Assembly (NCBI RefSeq): GCF_026210795.1
Contig: NC_089450.1
Coordinates: 3,472,001-3,536,000 of the forward strand
Reading direction: 5' to 3'
DNA length: 64,000 nt
Origin: Rhizophagus irregularis
Lineage: Eukaryota; Glomeromycota; Glomeromycetes; Glomerales; Glomeraceae
Shown: one piece after another, positions 1 through 10,142 of the stretch
How the letters are laid out: each line of letters opens with the position of its first letter
How positions within the stretch are numbered: position 1 is the stretch's first letter
Translations under genes and position numbers: made by a program
The notes under the pieces: generated by a model
What the model was told of the DNA's origin: nothing
What the model saw: the letters and a program-made list of their open reading frames with translations, nothing else
Databases searched by the model: none

Positions 1-95
1 GAATTATATAATTTCTAGTTCAGTTTAAAACTGGATTATATTAAAATTAACAGCTTATATAAAGGTATTTGTATTATTATTTATTTCATGGAAAG

Positions 96-2367
96 TAGGG
101 TGTCCAGGATGGAGCGATCACACTTTTTTCGCATTTTTTGCCATTTTTTCACATTTTTGGTGTGACCGCATTTTTTGGCAAAATTTCACATTTTTCACAC
201 TTTCCGCAGTAAATTAGATTTGATTGGCTGTAGATCTTATAAATCGATCTATTTTTTTTTCGTACAATATAATCAACTTTTTACAAAGATGGTTAGCGCT
301 CATGTACGTTTATCTCAAAGTTCCATATATCGAGAAAATTATATTCTTCAAGGCAGTGTATTGTGGTGTCGATTTTGTAATATAAAAGTTGACCATGAAA
401 TAAAATCCATTATCGATAAACATCTTCAAACTTTAAAACATGAAAATAATAAAAAAAATGCAAATAATTCTAATCATTTAATTCAAAGAACCATACCTTC
501 ATTAACTGGAAATACTTTGAATGAAAGAGAAAAAATTAATATTGAAGTTGTTGAAGCATTCACTTTTGCAGATATTCCATTAGAAAAGATTGAAAAACTC
601 AAACCATTTTTGATGAAATATTGTAAAAATGGTATGTAATTTTTTAATTTATGTAATATTTTAATTTAATAATTAATTAATGAATTAATTATATTTTTAG
701 GAGGGTTAATTACTGGAGCAAATCAGCTTCGTGAGAAATATCTTCCATTATCATATGAAATAGAACTTCAGAACTTAAAGAATAGTATTATTGATAAGAT
801 TATTTGTATAACAATTGATGAAACAACAGATCGTTGTGGTCGTCATGCTGTTAATCTTTTATTTAGTTTTGATAATCAAACTAAATTGGCCAGGACTGAA
901 TTTTTATCTATTGTAAATGCTTCATCTATTTCCCAATTTGTCATGGATACACTTCATTTTTACAAAATTCCTTACAAAAATATTATTTTTTTTATATCTG
1001 ATAATGCTTCTTATATGAAATTGGCATATTCACATTTATCTCCTTTTTTACCAAGAATGAAACATAATTGCTGCTTAGCACATATTCTTAATTTGATTGG
1101 GAAAACATGGGTTGATTTTAAAAAGTTTGAATTAGTTGATAGATTGGTTGCAAATTTTAAAACAATATTTGTTTATAATTCACAAAGAAAAATTCGTTGG
1201 AAGGAACATTTATCACGAAATAATATTGAATCTCCTACTTTAGCACCATTACCAGTAAAGACACGATGGAATTCATGGTTCTCATTTTTACATTGGATTA
1301 AACCTTTATATCCTCATGTTATTACATTTATTAATGCAGAATATTCTATTAATCATGATTCAAAAGCTATTCAATACCTTAATACTTTTTGTCAACACCA
1401 AAATCATATTTTATATGTTAGAATTTTTATTTGTTTTATTACATATAATTGTGGCAGGTAAGAGAAAATTATCAAAGTAATTATACAATTGATAATGTTA
1501 CTAATCATTTATTGAATTTAATTAGATTGGTTAATGATTTGGAATTCTTTAAAATACGAAACAAAGCAATAGCTCCATTTGTTTATTCAAGAATAGTTAG
1601 CCTTCAAGCTTTTCTTTCATCAGGAAGAAGCACTCCTCCAATTTCAAATGAATTAGATCAAATATTAGCTGAAGCAAATTGTGATGAGGAATCATTTGCC
1701 ATGATATTTTCTCAGGCTTTTTCTTTGGCATATGAAAAATGCGAAAAACACTTATCTCATCATCCAGCTTTATCATTATTTAGAGCAATACAATGCTTTG
1801 ATCCAAGATTTATTCAATCTAATATAGCACATCATAATATGACAGATTATGGAATTATTGAAGTACTTCATTCTCCTACTGATAATTTAATCCAAGAATG
1901 GGCTATTTATTGTGGGCTTAATGAATCAGTTGAGGAATTAATAGATTTAGATGTATATTGGCGAGGTAAAACACATTTATTACCAGAACTTAGTGCTTTA
2001 GCTTTAGTATATATTTGGTTACCAGTGTCTGGGGTAGATGTTGAACGTAGTTTTTCTAGCTATAAAAGCATTTTATCAGATAAAAGGATTGCACTTAAAG
2101 AAGAAAGTATTCAGATGCTCAATTTTCTTTATTTTAATTTAGGTGGTAATGTTAATTATGATTTATTAGATAGCGAATAATTAAATTACTGTATATGTTA
2201 ATAAATAAAATAAATAAAATAATAAAATTTGCGCTATTATAATATTATTAACTTCGGCCAAAATTACACTAAATCTGGCCAGAATTAAAATCACACCAAA
2301 TCACACTTTTTGTCTAAATCACACCATACTTTTTGGGTCATCGTACCATGAAATCCTGGACACCCTA
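96..2367 (+). mobile_element. Complete hAT-superfamily DNA transposon
   Basis: The element has perfect 15-bp terminal inverted repeats, TAGGGTGTCCAGGAT at 96-110 and its reverse complement at 2353-2367. It is flanked by an exact 8-bp target duplication, ATGGAAAG, at 88-95 and 2368-2375. An 8-bp duplication and TA-starting ends are classic for hAT elements, and the internal gene has a hAT dimerisation domain. The subterminal region just inside the left end (about 121-215) is packed with short runs of the CACATTTTT / GCATTTTTT type, the usual place for transposase binding sites. The exact duplication and open transposase exons suggest a fairly recent insertion. Movement today cannot be judged from sequence alone. 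Confidence 0.93.
289..2180 (+). CDS. hAT transposase (three exons)
   Basis: Cut-and-paste transposase of the element at 96-2367. Proposed exons are 289-631, 701-1416 and 1458-2180. The first intron (632-700) has GTATGT and TTTTTAG ends. The second (1417-1457, 41 nt, GTTAGA...CAG) is short but joins the frames in phase 0. The N-terminus has a BED-like zinc finger (CRFC followed by His residues, about residues 24-48). The RNase H-like core carries the first acidic site in ITIDETTDR, an SDNASYM block and a Cys-Cys-x-x-His motif (CCLAH). The C-terminus has the hAT dimerisation signature VDVERSFSSYKSILSDKR. The Met at 289 was chosen over an in-frame start at 175 because 175-288 lies in the subterminal repeat zone. 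If the 41-nt intron is not real, the copy carries a frameshift there. Confidence 0.85.
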
Positions 2368-2375
2368 ATGGAAAG

Positions 2376-2928
2376 TTAAGAATAATAAGATTTTTTTTTT
2401 AAAAAAAAGAAACTTTAATTATTCTTTTTTTCATGAAATAAATGGATAATTCTTCAGAGTGTATTACTCATTAAATATTAACTATTTTAAATTTAATTAT
2501 TTTAAATTAAAATTATAGTAATTTTCTGGTTATCTATATGAAGTTGAAAAATAAGTAAATAAAGATTTCTGGTTATATATAAACTCAGCTAATTACTTAC
2601 AATTTTTAAAAATTAGTAATATGAAGATGATCATAAATAACTTTAATGATAGGAAATTATTATATAAACTGTATTATTATTTAATTTTAATATATTCAAT
2701 TATTTTAAAAATAAATAAAGATTTTTTAAATTCATTTTATTTAATATAAAGGAAAAAGTTTGAATTAAATAACTAATTTCTATGTATATATATGTCCAAT
2801 TATTAGAAAGAAAAATCTAAATCTAATATTAAACTAATTATTAGTAGTTATTATTTAAATAAAAATATTTTAAATTAAAATTTTATTAAATAAATTAATG
2901 TAAATTAGCATTTTACATCAAATTATTA
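2376..2928. other. AT-rich intergenic DNA, nothing recognised
   Basis: This stretch is almost entirely A and T with long homopolymer runs. I see no ORF with codon-like composition, no inverted repeat with target duplication and no RNA gene. Confidence 0.6.
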
Positions 2929-2932
2929 TTAA

Positions 2933-3437
2933 TTGCCAATCCGTCTAAAATTGGCATTGCGTTACTAATAAAATTCGGGGATATTAACGATAATAAAAAA
3001 ACCTGTTTTTTACATCTCAAGCGCGGGATAAACTTTCACCTATTTCACTCATTTCACAAATAAAAGTACCCTTCAATTTTTTACTAGTTCTATAAAGAAA
3101 AATATTTAAAAAAAAGTCTTTAAAAAAAGCTTAGAAAGCCAAAAAAATATGTTTGTAATGTAAATAACATAATATAGTAAAATAAAATATTGAAATTTCT
3201 TACATTTTAAGATGTAAATCTGACGCGCGTACATAGTAAACTCATTATTTTGCATATGAACGTATAATTTTTTTTTGCAAATTCTTTTTTTTCAAGTATT
3301 TTTTTCAGTATATTATATGACTTTATTTATAGTTAATATGTTGTCTATGAAAATATCCTTTTGTTCTAGCATAAAATCGGCAAATTTAACCCCGAATTTT
3401 ATTAGTAACGCAGTGCTGTTCTTAGACGAATCGGCAA
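2933..3437. mobile_element. TTAA-flanked miniature inverted-repeat element (copy A)
   Basis: A 505-bp element has 48-bp terminal inverted repeats (2933-2980 and 3390-3437; about 41 of 48 positions match) starting TTGCCRAT. It is flanked on both sides by TTAA (2929-2932 and 3438-3441). A TTAA duplication is the target preference of piggyBac-like transposases, but the ends do not start with CCC as in many piggyBac elements, so the assignment is tentative. There is no coding capacity: the small ORF at 3275-3484 crosses the end of the element and looks random. A second element with the same first bases lies at 35710-36423. Confidence 0.75.
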
Positions 3438-3441
3438 TTAA

Positions 3442-4055
3442 AGTAATTTTAATATTTATTAGAGGTAAAATTTATTACAAATAAAATTTATTCAGAAATA
3501 ATTTTTACTATATTATATAATTTATAATTAATTAAAATTTAAACTTTTTTATTTTTGAAAAAAGTAAAAAAAAAAACAAAAAATTAAATTTTCAATTTTT
3601 AATATAGCATTACATAATCAAAATATATTAAAGTACAATATAAATAAATAAAAATACATAAAATTTTTCTTTTTTTAAAAAAAAAATGTACCAGAAATCA
3701 GCCAATTTAATTTATTATTTAATTTTTATTTTTGAAAATCTCACTAATGGTAATATCACTACTAATAATTATCATTACTTAATTTTGTCCAAAAATTACA
3801 ATTTGGTTAAAGTTTAAAATGCCAGTTTATAATTTTTAACTATAATGAAGTTTTGAAATTTTTGTTAAAAAAAACTTTTAGTAAAATAAAAAAAATTAAA
3901 CAACCAAAATTTTGCTTGTAAAATTTAAAAATTGGACTGGTGATAATTACCATTTGACATTCTTTTTATTTTTATATCAGATTTTGATATTAAAAAACCT
4001 GAAAAACTGATAAATAATATAAAAAATAAGACTGGCTATAAATGTATTATAGATA
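3442..4055. other. AT-rich intergenic DNA
   Basis: Poly-A/T-rich sequence with no gene, no clear repeat boundary and no regulatory signal that I can support. Confidence 0.6.
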
Positions 4056-4094
4056 TAAGGGCAGTGACATTTATTACGTAATATTTTAGGGGGT

Positions 4095-4668
4095 TGTAAT
4101 AACTGAAAATATAATAAATAAATGACGCAGTAAATCCTGTGGCGCAGTAGGTCACATGATATGGTTACACAAGAAGAAATGGTTGGGAATACAAAAGTCA
4201 CATGACAAGTCACATGGCGCAGTAAGTGACGGATAAACATTTAGCCGATGGATAAATAATTAGCCAATAAAATTATATTTATAGTTTAGTTTAGTGTAAC
4301 AAGAAAGTCATATGATAATACATCTTTTATTTCTTATTATTCTTAGAATTTTGATAGAGAGAAAGAGTAGTAGATAGTAGAAATGATTTTCTTAAAATGT
4401 ATAAATACAAGTGGATTTCGATAGGAAATTCCGCAGTTCAATTTTTGGGAAAAATAAAATTTTTAATTCGCCTTTAATAAAAACTAACACATTCTTTTTG
4501 CCTTTTTCTTATGAGTAAAAAGTGCCACATTAATTATTTTAATTAATGGTTTATTAATGTTTTGTAACTAAATTTTATTTTAAACCAAGCATAGATATTA
4601 TACGAACTCAACACGTCGGTGGCAACATACGATATTTTATCTTAATATCCTATGGGCGGCGTGTCACA
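4095..4668 (+). repeat. 5' LTR of the Ty3/gypsy element
   Basis: The sequence starts TGTAATAACTG and ends GCGTGTCACA, with a near-identical copy at 13058-13630. Its first part carries three GCGCAGTA/ACGCAGTA motifs and several TCACATGA/GTCACATG (E-box-like) motifs. A TATA-like TATAAATA lies near 4400. Confidence 0.95.
4400..4407 (+). promoter_or_regulatory. TATA-like box in the 5' LTR
   Basis: TATAAATA is located about 270 nt before the LTR end and is repeated at the same place in the 3' LTR (13362-13369). It is a plausible core promoter for the genomic transcript. The start site is not mapped. Confidence 0.45.
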
Positions 4669-4672
4669 TTTT

Positions 4673-4690
4673 TGGTGCATGCTCACGAGA
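4673..4690 (+). other. Possible primer binding site
   Basis: TGGTGCATGCTCACGAGA begins 4 nt after the 5' LTR with the TGG that pairs with a tRNA CCA end. I could not match it to a particular tRNA, so this rests on position and the TGG only. Confidence 0.4.
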
Positions 4691-5754
4691 AAATAAAAGA
4701 TTGTTGTCTTCATACAAAATCTAAATAAGAAATAAAAGAAAAGTATATGAGAAAATGAAAGAAAAAATTTGTAAAATTGATAAGAAAGGAAAGATGATAT
4801 GAGAAATCATCAAAGAAATATAAGAAAGGAAGGATGATATGTAAAATCATCAAAGAAATGATAAGATAAGGAAGACTTATCTGAAATATGAGAAAAATGT
4901 TACTATATATGAAAAAGGATATAGTAAAAGTAATATTATGAAAAAGGAATATTACGGAATATATGAGAAATGAAATATACGATATATTGAAAAAGTATAT
5001 ATCAAAAAGATGAATGAAATATTCAAGATAAAAAGAAAAAGATTTAAAAATTGAATGAAAATAAAAATTTATAATGAGAATGAATTTTGTGAATAATAAA
5101 AAGTTAATAAATGATTGAAAAATTTGAAAAGTATTATAAGAAAAGAAAAGTTATTAGTGACAAACCCGTAAACTACTATACTTCTATGAAGTAAGGTAAA
5201 GCAACCAGGTATAGGTTACTAAATGAAAAAGAAAATTAAACGATATTGTAAATATAAGAAATATAGAAATGTTATTATTTAATATACGAAAAATAATTTT
5301 ATTACAATAAAAGAATGATATGAAAGATTGTAAAAGATAATAATGAATAATATGAAATAAAATGATATAATAAAAGAAATTGTGTAAGCATGTTGCGTAA
5401 ACGAAATAAAATGTTGTACAAATCACGTGAATAATGTAAATCACGTGATGAAGCGCAGTAAAAGAAATATATAGCTGCCCCTTGGGCAGAGGTGACTGAT
5501 TAATAAAAATATAAATGAATAAGAATATAATAGAAGAAATAGTTGTGTCACGGGGCGTTATGTCAACAGAAATTTTAGTACGTTGATCGCTTAAAAATCC
5601 GTGGCTATCCAATTATAATAAGAAAATATTAATGAATTATAAAATGAAATGCGAGAAATAAAATAATATGAAATAGATTTGAAATAAATATTTTGGAAGT
5701 TAATATAAGAAAAAGATTAAAAGTCATTAAAAGTTTAATGTTGTGTATGGAACT

Positions 5755-5982
5755 GGGAGGACCCAGTATAAATAAGCCTTTGTTGGTGATCATATTAGTC
5801 TGACACTGGGTGGTTTTCCCCAGTTATAAATAATCCCTAGCCTTGATCGCAGTTATTTGTAAGTATAAATAAGAGTACACGGGAGGACCCAGTATAAATA
5901 AGCCTTTGTTGTTGATCATATTAGTCTGACACTGGGCGGCCCCAGTTATAAATAATCCCTAGCCTTGATCACAGTTTATTTG
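5755..5982 (+). repeat. Tandem duplication in the retrotransposon leader
   Basis: A unit of about 105 bp starting GGGAGGACCCAGTATAAATA at 5755 is repeated at 5881, 126 nt downstream, with a few differences. Each unit holds ACCCAGT and ACTGGG(T/C) blocks able to pair as a hairpin, plus two AGT(T)ATAAATAA boxes. Its place in the long 5' leader is where packaging or dimerisation signals, or an internal promoter, could lie. That role is inference. Confidence 0.7.
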
Positions 5983-6206
5983 CGCAAGATATAGAAAGTT
6001 TATAAAATCGTGATTATAGATTATAAATTATATTATAGAATGTATAAAGAAATTATAGAATCAAAGCTGGAACTTTGAAAATATTAAAATTTAAATTGTA
6101 TTTTAAAAGAAGTAAAAGATAAAATAGTAATTTAAATGATAATAAAAATTTTATAAAATATAAATAAAAGTGAAATTATGAAATGTTTAAATAAATAAAA
6201 AAAAAA

Positions 6207-7997
6207 ATGTCTGATATATATGATGAGTTAGAAGAGATTAAGAATAGACATGAAATAGAGAAACATAATGAACTAAGAAAGGAATATCAAGTAGACCCTT
6301 CATGTCTAAAATGCTATAGTACTGATGAAATAGAGATAGGAGATTGGTTTAAAAGATTTTGGAAGATTTTTCAAAAAGTAATATTAGAAGCGATGAGTTA
6401 TAACAGAAATACATATATGAAATTAATGGAGTACATAGTACTAACAAAAAAGGATGAGGAAGAAAGTTATCCATCTAGTAGAAAGAAAAGAAATAAAGAA
6501 TTTGAGAAAATAAGAAAAGAAGGAGAAAAACTGTTAGATATAGTTGTAAGGTCAATTAGGTATAGGAATAAACCAGATTATAGAAAAATAGGAATTATAT
6601 CGGTAATAAAAGTAATATGTGAACATTACATACTGAGTGAAGATAATGAGTATATATTAGACGACCGAACAGAAGAAAATTTATTAGGAAATAAGGAATT
6701 GTTAACATATAGATATATTATAGAAGATAACGAATTAGATATAAGATTTGCAAAATTTGAAGAATGGTTAGAAAAAATAGAATCAGTAACTATTAAGAAT
6801 AAAGGATATGGTACTATGAAAAATTTTAAAGAAATATTACATTTAGAAGAAAATATTGCAGAAGAAGAAAATAGAGAGAAAATCAAGAAGTTTCAGAAAA
6901 GTATAACATATCAATGGTGGGATGGAAATAAATATCCAAAACCATGGATGAATGATGATTTAACAGATAAGATAATAGAGAAAATTGTAGAAACAAAAGG
7001 TTTTGTTGAAGAACAAAGTGACGTAGGAGAACTAGAAAGTTCAGATGATTTAGGAGAATCAAGTTCAAATGAAGGAGATGAACATATAGAAAGAATATAC
7101 AGAAATTATTGGTTAGAGAATGGTTATGAAATTGATATTGAAGAAATAAGACGAATAATAAATTTTAAAGTAGAATATGAAATAATAAAAACTAAAGAAT
7201 TTATGAGTTTTTACAAAACTATTGAAGAATTAGATGATAAAGGAATAGAAGAAGAATTAAGAATATGGCATTATATGTATACAATAGAATGTCCAACGTG
7301 TAATAAAATAATATTAAAGAAAGAAGCAATAGAAGCGGTAGAATACAACAAAGAATTTATAGAAAGAATATGTAAAAGTTGTTATGAAAAAGAATTAGAA
7401 AATGTAAAAGATGAGAATGAATTAGATGATGAAACAGAAATAGAGAAAAGACTAGAACAGTTAAAAAATCTAATCAAAGTTTTAGAAATTGAAGTTTCCG
7501 ATGGAGAATTATTAAGATTAATGAGTATGGGATATAGAAATGTTGATATATTAAGTGCAGACTTTATAAGAAAATTTCAAGAATATAAAAATGAATCAGA
7601 AAAAGAAATAAAGAGAATATTAGACGAATATTTAAAGAAATTTGAAATTGAAGAAAGTGAAGAAGAAGTTGAAGAAGAAAATGATGATACAGATAATTCG
7701 GAAAAGATTGGAGAAATATTAGATCCAGAAGAATATGAGATTCGGGAAGAAAATACTGAAGATTTTAATAAAAATGAATTTGAGAATGAAAATGAAAATG
7801 TTATAAATACAGGAGGTTTTGGTTTGAATCAAAATTCAGATTCGAATAATTCATTGAATATTAAAGATTCTGATAACGAAAGTGAAATATCTGATTATAA
7901 TTTACAAGATTTATTTCAAGAAAATATATTATTAAATATGGCAACAGAAGCACAAATAAGAAGAATAGTAGAAAATGCTACAGGGACTCGCACCTAA
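6207..7997 (+). CDS. Extra acidic ORF upstream of gag (unknown function)
   Basis: This 596-residue ORF lies between the leader and gag of the retrotransposon. It is very rich in Glu, Lys, Ile and Asn, mostly helical/charged in character, with an acidic stretch at about 485-535. It has one zinc-ribbon-like motif (CPTC near residue 363, then CKSC about 25 residues later). I do not recognise a family. Its last codons overlap the gag start by 23 nt in another frame. The peptide just before its stop (MATEAQIRRIVENA) reads like a natural N-terminal lead into gag if translation shifts by +1 near 7980. It may therefore be an independent accessory protein, or an N-terminal extension fused to Gag by frameshifting. 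Confidence 0.7.
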   Translation: MSDIYDELEEIKNRHEIEKHNELRKEYQVDPSCLKCYSTDEIEIGDWFKRFWKIFQKVILEAMSYNRNTYMKLMEYIVLTKKDEEESYPSSRKKRNKEFEKIRKEGEKLLDIVVRSIRYRNKPDYRKIGIISVIKVICEHYILSEDNEYILDDRTEENLLGNKELLTYRYIIEDNELDIRFAKFEEWLEKIESVTIKNKGYGTMKNFKEILHLEENIAEEENREKIKKFQKSITYQWWDGNKYPKPWMNDDLTDKIIEKIVETKGFVEEQSDVGELESSDDLGESSSNEGDEHIERIYRNYWLENGYEIDIEEIRRIINFKVEYEIIKTKEFMSFYKTIEELDDKGIEEELRIWHYMYTIECPTCNKIILKKEAIEAVEYNKEFIERICKSCYEKELENVKDENELDDETEIEKRLEQLKNLIKVLEIEVSDGELLRLMSMGYRNVDILSADFIRKFQEYKNESEKEIKRILDEYLKKFEIEESEEEVEEENDDTDNSEKIGEILDPEEYEIREENTEDFNKNEFENENENVINTGGFGLNQNSDSNNSLNIKDSDNESEISDYNLQDLFQENILLNMATEAQIRRIVENATGTRT

Positions 7998-9543
7998 TGC
8001 ATTAGATAATGCATTAGGAGCAGGACAAACTTTATTAGATAGAATTCAAACTGCAGGAATGGGAGGAATAGTAGGTATGCCAACTTTTAGTGGAAAAGAA
8101 GATGAAGATGTTAACGATTGGATTAGACAATTTGAAGTAGCATTTACAGTAAGTGGAAGAACAGAAGGAAATGTTGGAGGAGGTGTATGTAGTCAAAATA
8201 AAGCAAATGTAGCAATAACATGTTTAAGAGGAACCGCATTACAATGGTATAATGAAGAAAAAGAAAGAGTAGCAGCTAATTTAGTAAACTGGTGTGATCA
8301 TAACGATGATAGAAATTTGAAAAACAAATTAATTAATAGATTTACTAGAGAAGATGTTAAAAGAAGAAAAATGATGGAATTGACAAGAATTAAACAAGAA
8401 AAAAATGAAAGTGTTGAAGAGTATACTAGAAGATTTAGATCAATATTAAGAATTGCAACTAGAGGTCAAGCATTACATGATATGTATCAAGTAAATTATT
8501 ATATTCAAGGGTTAGAACCTACATTAGGGTACCAAGTTAGAAGAAGTAGTCCAACGAATTTAAATGATGCAATTAATACAGCAAGAAGAGAAGAAGAAGC
8601 TAAAAATGAATTGATAATGAAAACAACAGGTGTAAATATAGAACAAATAAGACAGGAAAAGAATATAGAAGAAATTTTAAAAGAAGAAACGAATAAAAAA
8701 GAAGAGAATGAAATATATAAGAAAATGCAAAAACCAGTTAATGAAAAAGATATTGATGAATTAAGTAAAGCGTTAGAACAGTTCAGAGCAGAAAAAATAG
8801 CTATGGAAGAAACGTTAAATGAAATAAAAAATCAACAAAGAAGAAATATAAATAGAAATACAAATACAAGAAATGCAAGGATCATGAGATGCTATGAATG
8901 CAATGAAGTAGGTCATATAAGACCAGAATGTCCACAATTAAGACAAAGAAATAATTATAGAACGCAAAATAATTTTAATAGGAATAATAATGAAAGAAGA
9001 AATAATAATAATAATAATAGAAATATAAATTTAATGGATCACGAAAGATATTATGATAATAATAGATATAATGATAATGAATATTATAATAATCACGAAA
9101 TATATAATTATGAAAAAGAAATATTTCCAACTTTAAGAAGTGGTAGAAAATATGGAAGAGATTTAGATAATGATTATAATGAAATGGAAATTGAAGATGT
9201 CCCAATACCACCAAAAAGAGAATATGATATGAAAATGGATATTGATGGTGAAAGAAAAGGAGGATTTTCTAATAAAGAAGATAGAGATAAAGCATATCAA
9301 TCAAGAAGAAGACATAACCGATGTGAAAGATGTGGAGTAACAGGTCATTTTATAAGAGAATGTCCAAACCCAGGAATGAAAAGAGGAAATAAAAATATTA
9401 GAGTACGAGTTAATGTACCACCAGAAAAATATGTAATGGATATGTATAATGAAAAAGCGAATATAACATATGGACAAATTTACAATGAAAATCCAAAATT
9501 TAGAAGAATAGCTAGAAATTATAATGAAGATGATAATGCATGA
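7975..9543 (+). CDS. gag: Gag capsid-nucleocapsid protein
   Basis: Structural protein of the retrotransposon particle, 522 residues. The capsid region shows the retrotransposon-gag signature (GTALQWYNEE near residue 85, and KQEKNESVEEYTRRFRS near 140). Two CCHC zinc knuckles for RNA binding follow: CYECNEVGHIRPEC near residue 305 and CERCGVTGHFIREC near 450. They are separated by an Asn/Arg-rich low-complexity stretch. The ORF ends at UGA (9541-9543), and the same frame stays open into the protease. The ATG at 7975 overlaps the previous ORF, so the true N-terminus is uncertain. Confidence 0.9.
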   Translation: MLQGLAPNALDNALGAGQTLLDRIQTAGMGGIVGMPTFSGKEDEDVNDWIRQFEVAFTVSGRTEGNVGGGVCSQNKANVAITCLRGTALQWYNEEKERVAANLVNWCDHNDDRNLKNKLINRFTREDVKRRKMMELTRIKQEKNESVEEYTRRFRSILRIATRGQALHDMYQVNYYIQGLEPTLGYQVRRSSPTNLNDAINTARREEEAKNELIMKTTGVNIEQIRQEKNIEEILKEETNKKEENEIYKKMQKPVNEKDIDELSKALEQFRAEKIAMEETLNEIKNQQRRNINRNTNTRNARIMRCYECNEVGHIRPECPQLRQRNNYRTQNNFNRNNNERRNNNNNNRNINLMDHERYYDNNRYNDNEYYNNHEIYNYEKEIFPTLRSGRKYGRDLDNDYNEMEIEDVPIPPKREYDMKMDIDGERKGGFSNKEDRDKAYQSRRRHNRCERCGVTGHFIRECPNPGMKRGNKNIRVRVNVPPEKYVMDMYNEKANITYGQIYNENPKFRRIARNYNEDDNA

Positions 9544-9546
9544 CTA
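9541..9546 (+). promoter_or_regulatory. Candidate UGA-CUA stop-codon readthrough site (gag-pro)
   Basis: The gag stop is UGA followed directly by CUA. After the UGA the same frame is open through 9544-9597 into the protease ORF without another stop. UGA followed by CUA is an established leaky termination context in eukaryotes. Readthrough would give a Gag-Pro fusion; that it happens is inferred. Confidence 0.55.
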
Positions 9547-9597
9547 CACTCGGACCAACAAATAAAAAGTGCAGATAATAAAAGTGAAACTAGAGCA

Positions 9598-10110
9598 ATG
9601 AGAAGTGAAGTTATAATAAAAGGAAAATTAGTATCAATAATAATAGATTCAGGAGCATCAGTTAGTTTAATATCAGATAGATTAAGAAAAGAATTAAATA
9701 TTCCAATAATAGAAAAGAGTGATATTAGATTTATAATGGCTAATGGAACAAGAGTTGCATCAAAAGGAAAAATAGAAATAACAATAGAAATAAATGAAAA
9801 TACAAAAATGAAAATAATTATGGACGTAATTGAATCAGTAGAAAAAGAATTAATATTAGGAAATGATGTGTTAAGAGAAAAGAAAGGAATAATAGATTAT
9901 AATGAAAAGATATTAATATTAAGAGAAGATGGAAAAGATATTGAAATACCAATAGAATATGAAAATAATGACGAAAATATTAATGACGATAATGATAGTG
10001 ATGATAGTGAAGATGATGATAGTGAAAATGAATATGAAGAAACAAGTGAACGAGAAATATATTTAATAAATAATGAAGAAAAAGGACATATTATAGAGGA
10101 AAACTACTAG
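9598..10110 (+). CDS. pro: Retropepsin-like aspartic protease
   Basis: Processes the Gag/Pol precursors. The active-site loop is IIIDSGASVSLIS near residue 18, followed by an ANGT flap-like segment near 46 and the ILGNDVL block near 82, the usual retropepsin order. The C-terminus is an acidic, Asp/Asn-rich tail. It lies in the same frame as gag, 54 nt after the gag UGA, and begins with an ATG that may not be used if readthrough supplies it. It stops at UAG 10108-10110. The next ORF is in the -1 frame and is open from about 10077, so 34 nt of overlap are available for a shift. Confidence 0.88.
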   Translation: MRSEVIIKGKLVSIIIDSGASVSLISDRLRKELNIPIIEKSDIRFIMANGTRVASKGKIEITIEINENTKMKIIMDVIESVEKELILGNDVLREKKGIIDYNEKILILREDGKDIEIPIEYENNDENINDDNDSDDSEDDDSENEYEETSEREIYLINNEEKGHIIEENY

Positions 10111-10142
10111 GTCTTGGCCATAATAATGGAGAGACATTAAAG

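Noticed and set aside
3275-3484. 69-codon ORF
   Set aside because: It spans the right end of the TTAA element and its flank; composition is that of translated AT-rich DNA.
5184-5612. 142-codon minus-strand ORF in the retrotransposon leader
   Set aside because: Phe/Ile/Tyr-rich translation of the antisense of a purine-rich leader; no domain.
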